A stretch of 64,000 bases of DNA from Bianquea renquensis (GTDB lineage Bacteria > Bacillota > Clostridia > Lachnospirales > Bianqueaceae): positions 1 to 64,000 of the forward strand of contig NZ_JACRSQ010000004.1 in the NCBI RefSeq assembly GCF_014384895.1, in the 5' to 3' direction. This document shows, in pieces, positions 1 to 8,621 of the stretch. The translations under genes were made by a program, and so were the position numbers. Position 1 is the stretch's first letter. Every line of letters starts with the position of its first letter. The notes under the pieces were generated by a model. It saw nothing but the letters and a program-made list of their open reading frames with translations, was not told the DNA's origin and made no database searches.

Positions 1-15
1 TGCTACAATGTCCAT
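1..15 (-). mobile_element. Possible 5' end of an IS110-type transposase gene, cut by the window edge
   Basis: On the minus strand an ATG at 15-13 opens the peptide MDIVA before the window ends, with AAAGG a little upstream. Several IS110-family transposases begin in a similar way, and an IS110 C-terminal remnant lies at 36157-36303. Five residues are too few for a firm call, so this is only a suggestion about the left border. Confidence 0.2.
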
Positions 16-294
16 GGCGATTGAGACCTTTCGTTAGGGTGTTGTTGTGGTGACTCTATTCTAACAAACTCTATCGCCTTTTTCTATACCCTTGGTCTCA
101 CATCTATTGTAACGCTACACAATCTTAGCCGACCCAATACGATGGGTATTGAACTTTTATGGGATTTATATTATAATAACGACAAATAGGGGGCTGCTTG
201 GAACGTGTAATATGCTCAACCCTGATGGTGCAATTGATAATGCATCGGGTATATTATTGTTAGCGTGCTTATAAATTTTCATATAATTTTCCAA

Positions 295-453
295 TCATTG
301 CCCATACGGGTAAATTCCGTATAAAATCGTCTCTTTCGACGAGTCGTCCATGTTAATTAGAAAATATAGATTTTTAATTTCAACATTTGGATCGTCAGGT
401 TCTACATATTCCTCCCATTCTATCTATAGGAAAACAGGAACAGATAGGCATAT
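295..453 (-). CDS. Small unidentified ORF, 52 codons, possibly a gene remnant
   Basis: An ATG at 453-451 opens a 52-residue frame containing REWEEYVEPDDPNVEIKNL and ending in GIYPYGQ. The composition is acidic and aromatic and looks like real protein, but I do not recognise a family. No Shine-Dalgarno sequence precedes the ATG, so it is more likely the tail of a decayed gene than an expressed small protein. It is divergent from the ABC gene that starts at 478. The rest of 1-477 shows no other gene that I can support. Confidence 0.25.
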
Positions 454-477
454 TTTTAGAGGGGGTAAGCGATACAC

Positions 478-774
478 ATGAGAGCGCTTCAGCGTACAGT
501 TAAAGCATTTCTGTATATGTTTGGGCTGTTGAAGAGGATACGCCCTAAACGATTATTGACGATGCCTATCTCGATTATCTTTAAGGCGATAAAACCATTT
601 ATACCAATTGTCTTTCCGTCATTGATAATAGATACTTTACTAAACGGCTCAGACTTGCAAATTATTTTACTGCTCATTGCCGCAATGTGCATTTCGGAGA
701 TTATCATAACATTCGTACTTGAAATTATTGGCGAAAAAAATCTTGTTGACAGTGCGGTTTTTATATTCAATTGA
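478..774 (+). pseudogene. ABC exporter, N-terminal membrane fragment (frameshifted)
   Basis: This 98-residue piece has two hydrophobic stretches, about residues 28-52 and 60-82, matching the first helices of a type I ABC exporter transmembrane domain. It stops at TGA (772-774) exactly where the next frame (771 onward) carries on the same domain. The fragments overlap by the four bases TTGA and differ by one frame, so a single indel would restore one half-transporter of about 600 residues. GAGGGGG before the ATG is a good ribosome binding site. A sequencing indel or a programmed shift cannot be excluded, but the neighbouring transporter gene is also broken. Confidence 0.6.
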
Positions 775-2276
775 CAGGCGTTATTTTGAATAAATATATG
801 GAGCTTGATATGGCTGATCTAGAAGACCCCAAAGTTTTCGAAAAATACAGTATGGCTAATTCAGCTTTAGATATGCACGTCGATAATTTCATTAATCTCG
901 TTGAAGGGATATTGATACGTTTTTTAGAATTAATTGGGGCTTCCGTAATTATTATCACGCTCCATCCTGTAATTATTTTGGTTGTAATGTTTTTTACCTT
1001 TTTGCTATCCTTTATACAGAAAAAGCGTTTAAATACGGAACGAGAATTTGACGAAGGTGCAGTGGAAGAACGCCGCAAGTATAGCTATCTATATGATACG
1101 GTCAATGACTTTAAATATGGAAAGGAAATACGAACGTACGGCATAAAGAAAAATATAATAGGTCGGGTAGAATCCATCAACAAAAGTATATACATAAAGT
1201 ATAAGCAGTCGAGAAAAAAATCGAGCATTTATCAGATCGGGTATCATTCACTTGTCTTTTTACAGCAGGCGGGAATATACGGTTATCTAATCTTGTCTTT
1301 TGCTTTACAAGCGATCAGTGTCGGCAATTTCTTGTTATATCTCGGCTCAATTGATAGATTCAAAGAGGCGTTGACATCGATTGGGGATGTTGCTGTTCAA
1401 ATGAATTATATGGGGATTCGTATTTACGATATACAAAATTTTATGTCGATTGAAAGCAAATTGCAGAGCACAAAGAAAGAGAATGTAGGAATCGATACAT
1501 GTTCAGGTTACGATATACGCTTTGAAAATGTAGGATTTCATTATCCAAATAGTGAAGCTATGGTGCTAAAAAATGTTAGTATCACGATTCCTCAGGGGGA
1601 AAGATTGACGATCGTAGGTGAAAATGGCGCTGGAAAATCTACGTTTGTTAAGTTGTTGTTGCGAATTTATGATCCCACGGAAGGGGATATATACTTAGGT
1701 GGAGTGAATATTAAAGACATTCCGCTTGAAGAATATCACAGTATACTGGCTACTGTTTTTCAGGATTACAAGGTTCTGTCATTTACAGTGAAGGAGAATA
1801 TAGCGTTTGGAGATGCATCTGCTGCGGATGACAGGAATATCTTTCACATACTAGACTCACTGAATATGGGGGCAAAGATCAGAAGTCTAGCGAAAGGCCT
1901 TGACACCTATTTGAACAATGACTTTGAAGAAGACGGTGTACAAATGTCAGGCGGTGAAATTCAGAAGTTGGCCATTGCTAGAGCTATCTATAGAAATGCG
2001 CCTATTTTTATTATGGACGAGCCAACCAGCGCGTTAGATGCGATTTCAGAAATGGAAATATACGAATTAGTATACAAAATGACGGAGAATCGTACCTGTA
2101 TATTTATCTCCCACAGGATGTCCACTGCACGTCTCGCTGATAAAATTGCCTTTTTTGATCATGGTTGTATAACCGAATATGGGACCTATGAAGAACTGAT
2201 GCAGGATAAGGGGAGTTTTTACAATATGTTTTATATGCAGGCGAAATATTACATAATGAACGAAAAATCAGTGTAG
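771..2276 (+). pseudogene. ABC exporter half-transporter, rest of membrane domain plus ATPase
   Basis: This continues the fragment at 478-774. Residues 1 to about 240 hold the remaining membrane helices. The nucleotide-binding domain has Walker A GENGAGKS near residue 283, a Q-loop in VFQDYKVLSFTV, signature QMSGGEIQKLAIARA near 391, Walker B IFIMDEPTSALDA near 413 and H-loop ISHRMS. All catalytic motifs are intact, so only the frameshift argues for loss of function. A start at the TTG at 771, overlapping the upstream stop, or at the ATG at 789 would give a protein lacking the first helices. Together with the next gene it forms a heterodimeric exporter of the bacteriocin or peptide type. Confidence 0.6.
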
Positions 2277-2288
2277 AGAAACGGTGAT

Positions 2289-3026
2289 ATGCAGATGATT
2301 TGGACAAAGAAGAAAAATATAGCGGCTATTTTTACTATTTATAAATATATTATTAAGGATATTCATCAGACTTCCAAAACGTACTTGCCTCTAAAACTGA
2401 TCCAAATTGTAATGAATGCCGTATATCCCCTTACCATTGTCATTTTCCCTAAAGAAATTCTTGATCATGTGATAAACGGGGAATACATCAATGCCTGCAA
2501 TGTGGTACTCATTTTATTCGGAATCAATATAAGCTATTGCATTATAAACCAATTGTTGACCTTGTTCTTTGAGCTCAAGGACCATCAATTGGCTAAATAT
2601 TTTGAAAAAATGCTTATGAAACAAATAATGGATATTGAATATCGATTCGTAGAACTAGCAGGCACATACCAGTTGAAAGAAGAGGCCAGCCGAGGAAGCA
2701 ACCATATATTAAGTTTTATTACTAATGCGCAGATATTAATTAAGAATTGCATTACTCTTCTATCTGTGACATATTTGGTAATGTACCTGAATATTTTTAT
2801 CATTTTTTTGATTTTTGGAGTCATTGTTTTTAACGCATATATCAACTATAAGAAAAACAAAGCGGATCTTAATTTGGAGACAGGATTTGCGGTATTATAT
2901 AGAAAATGGGATTACTTAAATTATATATGCCGCGATGTTACCAATGCAAAAGAAATCCGTCTTCATCATTTATCAAATTGGCTTTCTAAACAGATATCCC
3001 ATTTTTGCGAAGATAATGAACAATAG
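2289..3026 (+). pseudogene. Second ABC exporter half-transporter, membrane domain, ended by an in-frame TAG
   Basis: The 245-residue piece holds most of the transmembrane domain of a second half-transporter. It starts 12 bases after the first transporter gene. It ends at TAG (3024-3026), but the same frame then continues without a break through 3027-3083 into the next piece (IRSSFHNSSLARRYATISG). The break is therefore a single nonsense codon rather than a rearrangement. The partner gene is also broken, so the pair is probably dead. Confidence 0.6.
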
Positions 3027-3083
3027 ATTCGAAGCAGTTTCCACAATAGTTCTCTAGCGCGAAGATATGCGACAATAAGTGGA

Positions 3084-3827
3084 ATGATACAAAAAGGGAT
3101 CGTATACTTTTATGTGGGACTGCAATTGTGGAAGAGAAGTATAACCGCGGGTGAATTTACTCAATATATAGCGGCTTTTGAAATGATATCCTCGACGCTG
3201 ATATCAATTATCAATAGCTATTTAGACATAAATAAGGATAAACATTTAATTCAAAAGTATTACGATTTTATACAACACAAAGAGGATAAACAAGACAATC
3301 TGGTATTGCCTGGACCAGGTGGAGCAGCTGCATGTCGAATTGAAATACAGGATGTATGGTTTCGTTATAATGAAGAAAGCGAATATATATTAAAAGGGAT
3401 TACATTATCGATCTCTGAGGGAGAGCGCCTTTCTATAGTTGGCCGGAACGGATGTGGAAAGACAACGCTTGTAAAGCTTTTGCTGCGTCTTTTTCATCCG
3501 GAAAGAGGAAAAATATTGTTGAACGGAAGAGATATATATGAGTATACGTATGATGAGTATTGCAAATTCTTTTCCGTCATTTTTCAAGATTTTAAAATAT
3601 TTTCTTTCACAGTCCTAGATAATATCGTAATGTCAGACATGTCGTATAATAGTGAAGAAATAGAGATACATGAGGATAGCAAATCCCGTGTTAATGTTGC
3701 GATTGAGAAGGCGGACTTGTCAACCACTATAGACGAATTGCCAAAAGGAATTTACACTTACGTTAATAAAATTATGTGGCGGATGGCATTGAACTTTCTG
3801 GTGGGACACAGCAAACATTGGCGATGA
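3084..3827 (+). pseudogene. Second ABC exporter half-transporter, ATPase N-terminal part
   Basis: This is the same frame as 2289-3026, resumed after the amber codon. It carries the last membrane segments and the first half of the ATPase: Walker A GRNGCGKTT and a Q-loop in IFQDFKIFSFTV. Near 3770-3790 the frame is lost. The peptide runs out as MWRMALNFLVGHSKHWR, while the signature motif continues in another frame from 3776. That makes a second lesion in this gene. Confidence 0.6.
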
Positions 3828-4114
3828 GTCGTGCTTATTATCGCAATGCGGACATTATTTTTTTAGATGAACCTACTGCTATGTTGGATCCGCTAAAAGA
3901 AAGCCGTATATATGAAAACTTTAATAAATTAATTGGGAATAAGACAGCGGTATATATCTCTCACAGGATGTCCAGTTCACGCTTCTGTGATAAAATTGCA
4001 TACATAGAAGATGGGATAGTAAAAGAGTATGGGTCACATGAAGAGTTGATGAGACTTGATAGGTTATATGCTACTATGTTCAAAAAACAGGCGAAGTTAT
4101 TTGGCGAGATATAA
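3776..4114 (+). pseudogene. Second ABC exporter half-transporter, ATPase C-terminal part
   Basis: It contains the ABC signature LSGGTQQTLAMSRA, Walker B IIFLDEPTAMLDP and the H-loop YISHRMS, frameshifted relative to the preceding piece. The missing junction is only a few residues, so the ancestral protein was of normal length. It is followed by 25 bases and then the convergent ImmA-like gene. Confidence 0.6.
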
Positions 4115-4139
4115 TGTTAACAATAAAAAAATGCCCAAT

Positions 4140-4664
4140 TTAAACATCGCCCTTCTTTAAAAATCGGCTGTCCAGCGTCAGCGGCATTGTGCAGCGAAAC
4201 CCCCGCTGAATCAAGCTGTAAAGTTTAAAACTCAAAAATTCCGGTGTCAGGTAGAGAGTCTTGCACAGGGAGAAGAAGTCCATCTCCTCATCATCGATCA
4301 GGGATAAAACCCTCTCGTCCTCAATCAGAAAGTCTGCGGCGAACAGGTTGGCTTCATATTCGAGTTTGGACGTCATATCATAGAGAAAGAGATCTCGCAT
4401 GGGAGCAGACATGATCTGATGATGGTGCAAGATAAGGTGAGCGGCTTCGTGGGCTGCCACGATCGTTTTCTCTGCGTCATCCAGGAGACCGTTGATGACA
4501 ACAAAGGTAGAGCGGTTGGCATAGTAGCAATACCCCTTTAATCGAGAATATTGGTATGATTCCCGGACATCAGCCTTCATAGCCTGTAGAAGCTGAAAAG
4601 GGTTCCGGGTATCGTACTTTTTTTGTACTTTGACCGTCTGTTCATAGATTGTATGATTGCACAA
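4140..4664 (-). CDS. ImmA/IrrE-family metallopeptidase
   Basis: The 174-residue protein has the zinc-protease motif HEAAH in AHEAAHLILHH at about residues 76-86, the hallmark of the ImmA/IrrE family. In ICEBs1 and phages, ImmA cleaves the cognate XRE repressor ImmR. The gene lies directly downstream of an XRE repressor on the same strand with 44 bases between, which is the classic pair. The start is TTG (4664-4662), supported by AAAGGAGG seven bases upstream on the minus strand. Inference: it relieves repression by the neighbouring regulator, and so could gate expression of the cluster or of a lost mobile element. Confidence 0.85.
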   Translation of the reverse strand: MCNHTIYEQTVKVQKKYDTRNPFQLLQAMKADVRESYQYSRLKGYCYYANRSTFVVINGLLDDAEKTIVAAHEAAHLILHHHQIMSAPMRDLFLYDMTSKLEYEANLFAADFLIEDERVLSLIDDEEMDFFSLCKTLYLTPEFLSFKLYSLIQRGFRCTMPLTLDSRFLKKGDV

Positions 4665-4708
4665 AGCAATTCCTCCTTTGTAGCGGCAAGATCAATGGAT
4701 ACCCGTGC

Positions 4709-5119
4709 TCAATCGAACGTAAGAAATTTCTTAGGAGTAAAGCGTTTGGCCTTTTCCTTCGATTCCAGGTAAAGCCCTTGGATTTCATGAAGAAATGCGA
4801 GCTGATCATCCTCAGATAAATCACCGCCTGCAAAAAGGGCCGCCGCCTGTTCCAGAATAGCCTCGGCTTGTTTTGCGCCGTTAGTTCCATATTTTTGCGC
4901 GACATCCGTAATGAACTCTTCATCTTCGGTTCGAAGATAGTTGACATCAACGTGGAAGACGTCCGCTAGACGATGGTAGATATCGCGGGATTTGGGATAG
5001 CTGTTTCTGTTTTCATAGCTGACGATGGTTCGCTGGCTCAGCCCGACTGCATGGGCTAAGTCTGCCTGTGTCATTGCCTGACCCTTCCGCAACTCCCGCA
5101 ACTTGTCTCCAAACTTCAT
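4709..5119 (-). CDS. XRE-family repressor (ImmR-like)
   Basis: The 136-residue protein has an N-terminal helix-turn-helix at about residues 5-60 (LRELRKGQAMTQADLAHAV and SQRTIVSYENRNSYP), typical of the XRE/Cro-CI family. An acidic alpha-helical C-terminal part follows. AAGGAGG precedes the ATG on the minus strand. It is paired with the ImmA-like protease downstream and divergent from the second XRE gene at 5413. Near-identical 18-19 base repeats at 5138-5155 and 5198-5216 flank the forward promoter and are plausible operators for this protein. Confidence 0.85.
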   Translation of the reverse strand: MKFGDKLRELRKGQAMTQADLAHAVGLSQRTIVSYENRNSYPKSRDIYHRLADVFHVDVNYLRTEDEEFITDVAQKYGTNGAKQAEAILEQAAALFAGGDLSEDDQLAFLHEIQGLYLESKEKAKRFTPKKFLTFD

Positions 5120-5137
5120 GGTGTTGCCTCCTTGTTA

Positions 5138-5155
5138 TTGGAATGTGAAGATAAA
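5138..5155 (+). promoter_or_regulatory. Candidate operator, left copy
   Basis: TTGGAATGTGAAGATAAA recurs almost unchanged at 5198-5216, 60 bases downstream. The two copies bracket the forward promoter at 5170-5198 and sit just upstream of the minus-strand repressor gene. Spacing and symmetry fit autoregulation by an XRE protein. Binding is not shown. Confidence 0.45.
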
Positions 5156-5169
5156 ATTCATAATATGAC

Positions 5170-5198
5170 TTGACAAATGAAGGAAGATTTCCTATAAT
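5170..5198 (+). promoter_or_regulatory. Near-perfect sigma-A promoter
   Basis: TTGACA at 5170-5175 and TATAAT at 5193-5198 are separated by exactly 17 bases, the full housekeeping consensus. Transcription would start near 5205 and run through an AT-rich leader of about 200 bases into the XRE gene and groES-groEL. The -10 box overlaps the right-hand operator copy, so a bound repressor would block it. Confidence 0.75.
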
Positions 5199-5216
5199 TG
5201 GAAATATGAAGATAAA
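5198..5216 (+). promoter_or_regulatory. Candidate operator, right copy
   Basis: TTGGAAATATGAAGATAAA matches the left copy at 5138-5155 apart from two positions and one extra base. It begins at the end of the -10 element of the promoter. Confidence 0.45.
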
Positions 5217-5327
5217 CTGCCTATATCTTACCATAAACTGCACATTTTGTCAAATGGAAAACAAAGGGAAGGTTATAATATAGATTACAATTAAAAATTG
5301 AGATTAGAAAAATAGAAAGATAATTAT

Positions 5328-5386
5328 ACCTAGAAGTTATAATAAATCATACAATAATAGGTTTTATATAAAAACCTAGAGTTATA
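5328..5386 (+). promoter_or_regulatory. Direct repeat and perfect inverted repeat before the second XRE gene
   Basis: ACCTAGAAGTTAT at 5328-5340 recurs as ACCTAGAGTTATA at 5374-5386. Between and overlapping them is a perfect 8-base inverted repeat, TAGGTTTT at 5358-5365 and AAAACCTA at 5371-5378, with a 5-base centre. It lies 35 bases upstream of the start of the XRE gene and is a likely second operator, probably for that gene's own product. A hairpin in the leader RNA is an alternative. Confidence 0.45.
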
Positions 5387-5412
5387 CAATAATGCACAAG
5401 GAGATGAGGAAA

Positions 5413-5739
5413 ATGAATGATTTTTATGCAAAAGCAGGGCAAAGAATACGGAATCTTCGGGAGGTGAACCGGTACACAAGAGAAAAGCTTGCGGAACTTG
5501 CAGAAATCTCTCCTAAATTTTTATACGAGATTGAGGTGGGAGCCAAAGGGTTTTCGGCGGACACATTATCCCGCATCGCGTCAGCGCTGTCCGTCTCATG
5601 CGATTACATATTGTCAGGAGGAAAGCAAAGAGTCTATGGGGAGGATATCCTAGACGTTGTTAAGCTCTTTGACGACACACAACAGCGTACGCTATCGAAT
5701 GTTCTTAAACTTATGTACGAATTACAAAAAACAAAGTAA
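5413..5739 (+). CDS. XRE-family transcriptional regulator
   Basis: The 108-residue protein is mostly one XRE helix-turn-helix domain (IRNLREVNRYTREKLAEL and SPKFLYEIEVGAKGFS, about residues 10-65) with a short helical tail that could dimerise. I chose the ATG at 5413 because AAGGAG (5398-5403) lies nine bases upstream. The in-frame ATG at 5392 would place that site inside the coding region. The gene is 20 bases upstream of groES and co-directional with it, so it probably heads that operon and regulates it. Confidence 0.8.
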   Translation: MNDFYAKAGQRIRNLREVNRYTREKLAELAEISPKFLYEIEVGAKGFSADTLSRIASALSVSCDYILSGGKQRVYGEDILDVVKLFDDTQQRTLSNVLKLMYELQKTK

Positions 5740-5759
5740 ATCCGACAGGAGGAAATACA

Positions 5760-6035
5760 ATGAAAGTAAAACCATTGAAAGACAACATTTTAGTTAAGAT
5801 GATCGAAAATGAGGAGACAAGTCCAAATGGAATTATTTTAACAGGTGCTGCAAGAGGGGAATCGAATCTAGCGGAAGTCATCGAAACGCCGGAGATTTTT
5901 GGTGAAGATCAGGAGATTCTGCTGCGCGGTGAGACTGTGATGGTAACGCCCCACTGCGGCACAGAGGTGAAAGTGGATGGTGAAACATATCGGATGGTAT
6001 CGTATCATGACATTTTAGCAGTATTTGAGAAATAA
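5760..6035 (+). CDS. groES: Co-chaperonin GroES
   Basis: This 91-residue protein matches GroES along its length, from VKPLKDNILVKM through the mobile loop with NGIILTG to SYHDILAVFEK. It caps the GroEL ring in the cytoplasm. AGGAGG precedes the ATG. The mobile loop (TGAARGESN) differs from the usual form, which may reflect co-evolution with the cluster GroEL. No CIRCE-type operator is visible upstream. Instead the gene lies behind an XRE regulator, suggesting it is a dedicated cluster copy. Confidence 0.95.
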   Translation: MKVKPLKDNILVKMIENEETSPNGIILTGAARGESNLAEVIETPEIFGEDQEILLRGETVMVTPHCGTEVKVDGETYRMVSYHDILAVFEK

Positions 6036-6052
6036 TGGAGGGGGATAGAACA

Positions 6053-7684
6053 ATGGCAAAGAAAATTTTGTTTGGCGAAGAAGCGAGAAAGGCGTTGACC
6101 CATGGACTGGATCAACTGGCGGATACAGTCAAAATTACTCTGGGTCCTAAGGGGCGCAACGTGGTGCTGGACAAGCAGTATGGGACGCCGCTGATTACCA
6201 ATGACGGGGTGACCATCGCGAAGGAGATCGAGATTGAGGACGAATTTGAAAATATGGGTGTACAGCTTGTCAAGGAGGTTGCCACGAAGACCAACGATGT
6301 GGCAGGTGATGGGACGACAACAGCTACATTGTTGGCTCAGGCAATAGTACACGCGGGCATGAAAAATATCAGCGCGGGAGCCAATCCCATTTTGCTTAAG
6401 CGAGGGATTGAGCATGCTGTGAAGACGGCAGTTCAGAGTATCGCGGATGAGTCCCGCAAAGTCACGTCAACCTCTGATATTACCCGGGTCGCGGAGATCT
6501 CCGCAGGCGACTATGAGGTGGGACGTCTCATCTCCGATGCAATGGAAAAGGTCACAACCGACGGTGTCATCACGGTGGAGGAATCCAAGACAGCGGAAAC
6601 TCTGTGCGATGTGGTAGAGGGAATGCAATTTGATCGCGGCTATATCTCCCCGTATATGGTAACAGATCACGATAAAATGGAAGCGATCGTGGAGGACGCC
6701 TACCTTTTGATCACCGATAAGAAGATCGCCAATATCCAGGAAATCCTGCCACTGCTGGAGGAAGTCGCGCAGGCGGGAAAGAAGCTGGTTATCATCGCGG
6801 AAGATGTGGAGGGAGAAGCTCTGGCGACGCTAGCCATCAACAACATGCGCGGGACCTTCACCTGTATTGCGGTGAAGGCGCCGGGATTTGGCGATAGGCG
6901 CAAGGAAATGCTGTCCGATATCGCCATCCTGACGGGAGGTGAGGTCATCTCAGAGGAGATCGGGTATGAGCTGAAATCTGTCAGCATGGATCAGCTTGGC
7001 CGTGCCTCTCGAGTCCGGGTGCAGAAGGAGAATACCATCATTGTCGGCGGTGCTGGCTTAAAGACTAACATTGACGCCCGTATCCACCAGATTCGCACGG
7101 AGATTGAGAATTCCACCTCAGATTTCGACCGCGAGAAGCTTCAGGAACGGCTGGCGAAGCTGTCCGGCGGCGTTGCTGTCATCAAGGTGGGCGCGGCCAC
7201 AGAGGTGGAGATGAAAGAGAAAAAGATGCGCATCGAGGATGCGCTGGCGGCAACGAAAGCGGCTGTTGAGGAAGGAATTGTAGCCGGTGGCGGCATTGCG
7301 CTGATGGCGGCCTCCAAAAAGGTGGAAAAGACACTGGGAAAATATAGCGGCGATGAAAAAATTGGGGTGTCCATTATTGTAAAGGCTCTGGAGGAGCCGG
7401 TCCGGCAGATCATTGAGAACGCCGGCAAGGAGAGCTCCGTCATCGTGAATAAAATCCGGAGAACGGAGAGGAAGAACTACGGATACGATGCCTTTGGGGA
7501 AAAATATGGCGATATGGTGGAGATGGGAATCGTGGATCCAGCAAAGGTGACCCGATCGGCCCTGCAAAACGCAGCATCTGTAGCGGAGATGATTTTGACA
7601 ACGGAGGCGTTGGTTGCGGACCATAAAGAAGAGACGCCACAGTGCTCAGCACAAGCTCCTCAAAATCCGGGGATGATGTACTAA
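6053..7684 (+). CDS. groEL: Chaperonin GroEL (cluster-encoded copy)
   Basis: The 543-residue protein is full-length GroEL, with the ATPase segment AGDGTTTATLLAQ, the apical segment APGFGDRRKEML and the C-terminal IVDPAKVTRSALQNAA. The start is the ATG at 6053, served by GGAGGGGG directly before it. The usual Gly-Met-rich tail is shortened to NPGMMY. It folds proteins with ATP and GroES. Possible clients are the many cobalamin radical SAM enzymes or the ketosynthases. A decoy or resistant-target role is an alternative. A second, decayed groEL fragment lies at 13434-13800. Confidence 0.95.
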   Translation: MAKKILFGEEARKALTHGLDQLADTVKITLGPKGRNVVLDKQYGTPLITNDGVTIAKEIEIEDEFENMGVQLVKEVATKTNDVAGDGTTTATLLAQAIVHAGMKNISAGANPILLKRGIEHAVKTAVQSIADESRKVTSTSDITRVAEISAGDYEVGRLISDAMEKVTTDGVITVEESKTAETLCDVVEGMQFDRGYISPYMVTDHDKMEAIVEDAYLLITDKKIANIQEILPLLEEVAQAGKKLVIIAEDVEGEALATLAINNMRGTFTCIAVKAPGFGDRRKEMLSDIAILTGGEVISEEIGYELKSVSMDQLGRASRVRVQKENTIIVGGAGLKTNIDARIHQIRTEIENSTSDFDREKLQERLAKLSGGVAVIKVGAATEVEMKEKKMRIEDALAATKAAVEEGIVAGGGIALMAASKKVEKTLGKYSGDEKIGVSIIVKALEEPVRQIIENAGKESSVIVNKIRRTERKNYGYDAFGEKYGDMVEMGIVDPAKVTRSALQNAASVAEMILTTEALVADHKEETPQCSAQAPQNPGMMY

Positions 7685-7705
7685 GAAAATCGAGATACTT
7701 TGGCG

Positions 7706-7758
7706 AACTGGCATCGGTCTTCTTTCTCTGGGATTTAAGACATCGATGCCAGTTTTTC
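7706..7758 (+). terminator. Intrinsic terminator or attenuator between groEL and aroF
   Basis: AACTGGCATCG (7706-7716) pairs with CGATGCCAGTT (7744-7754), and an inner GTCTT/AAGAC pairing extends the stem. A run of T follows directly. It ends 20 bases before the DAHP synthase start, so it could either end the groE transcript or attenuate read-through into the rest of the operon. Confidence 0.75.
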
Positions 7759-7777
7759 TATAAGTGGAAATGAGGAA

Positions 7778-8518
7778 ATGAGTGTGAAATGTCCTACCAT
7801 CATTGCAGGACCGTGCGCGGTAGAAAGTATGGAGCAGATGAGGACAATCGTCCCTTTTTTGTTGTCCATGAAGATACAGTATATTCGGGCAGGCGCCTTC
7901 AAGCCCAGAACCTCACCCGATGATTTTCAGGGGTTGGGGATGGAGGGGCTTTCGATTCTGGAAGCCGTTCGGAGGGAGTATTCTGTCAAGATTGTGTCGG
8001 AGATTGTGGATATCCGCCACTTGGAGAGGATGTGCCAGTGTGTGGATATCTTGCAGGTAGGCGCGCGAAATATGGACAATTACGAACTGCTCAAGGAACT
8101 AGGGAGAAGCCGCGTACATGTGTTATTGAAACGGCACATGAGCGCCACGATTGCAGAATTTGAAAAAGCGGCCCAGTATATTTTGCAGGAGGGAAATCCG
8201 AATCTGATTCTGTGTGAAAGAGGAATCCGAACCTTTGAAAATGCCACGAGAAACACCTTAGATCTAAGTTGCTGCGCCCTTATGAAACGGAGACTAGATC
8301 TGCCTATAATAGTGGATATTAGTCATTCCCTAGGAAGAAAAGATATTGCGGCGCCGATGGCAAAGGCGGCTCTGGCAGCCGGCGCTGACGGGTTAATGAT
8401 CGAGGTTCACCAGCAGCCATCCATCGCCTTGTCGGACGCGGCCCAGCAGATGGATTTTATAGAGTTTGAAGATTTTTTACAAAACATCCGCGCTGCTGGC
8501 GCTATGGGGGAACTTTAG
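7778..8518 (+). CDS. aroF: 3-deoxy-7-phosphoheptulonate (DAHP) synthase, type I-beta
   Basis: The 246-residue protein has the DAHP/KDO8P synthase motifs AGPCAVES, RAGAFKPRTSP, CERGIRT, DISHSLGRK and MIEVH, all in the expected order. It condenses phosphoenolpyruvate with erythrose 4-phosphate, the first step to chorismate. It lacks an N-terminal ACT-like regulatory extension, so it may escape feedback control. A copy inside a biosynthetic cluster usually raises supply of chorismate- or prephenate-derived precursors. No other shikimate-pathway gene is visible here. One possible use is prephenate for the U32-type protein at 23663. Confidence 0.92.
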   Translation: MSVKCPTIIAGPCAVESMEQMRTIVPFLLSMKIQYIRAGAFKPRTSPDDFQGLGMEGLSILEAVRREYSVKIVSEIVDIRHLERMCQCVDILQVGARNMDNYELLKELGRSRVHVLLKRHMSATIAEFEKAAQYILQEGNPNLILCERGIRTFENATRNTLDLSCCALMKRRLDLPIIVDISHSLGRKDIAAPMAKAALAAGADGLMIEVHQQPSIALSDAAQQMDFIEFEDFLQNIRAAGAMGEL

Positions 8519-8553
8519 TGCGAAATATAAGCTCGATACCTTATTTTTCACAG

Positions 8554-8608
8554 GGCAATTTGTGCCGGAGCATCACAAATTGCCTTCGCCCCGTCGCTAG
8601 CGCTCCGG
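8554..8608 (+). promoter_or_regulatory. Two interlocking RNA stems (possible pseudoknot) before the PPTase
   Basis: Stem 1 is GGCAATTTGTG (8554-8564) with CACAAATTGCC (8574-8584), a perfect 11-base pairing. Its 9-base loop contains CCGGAGC (8565-8571), which is fully complementary to GCTCCGG (8602-8608). The second arm ends four bases before the GGAGG that serves the PPTase start. The two stems can form an H-type pseudoknot or act as alternatives, either of which could control translation of the next gene. Confidence 0.6.
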
Positions 8609-8621
8609 AATGGAGGTTAAT

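Noticed and set aside
7118..7652. Long minus-strand reading frames inside groEL
   Set aside because: They are antisense shadows of a conserved gene, with no own ribosome binding site and unlikely composition.
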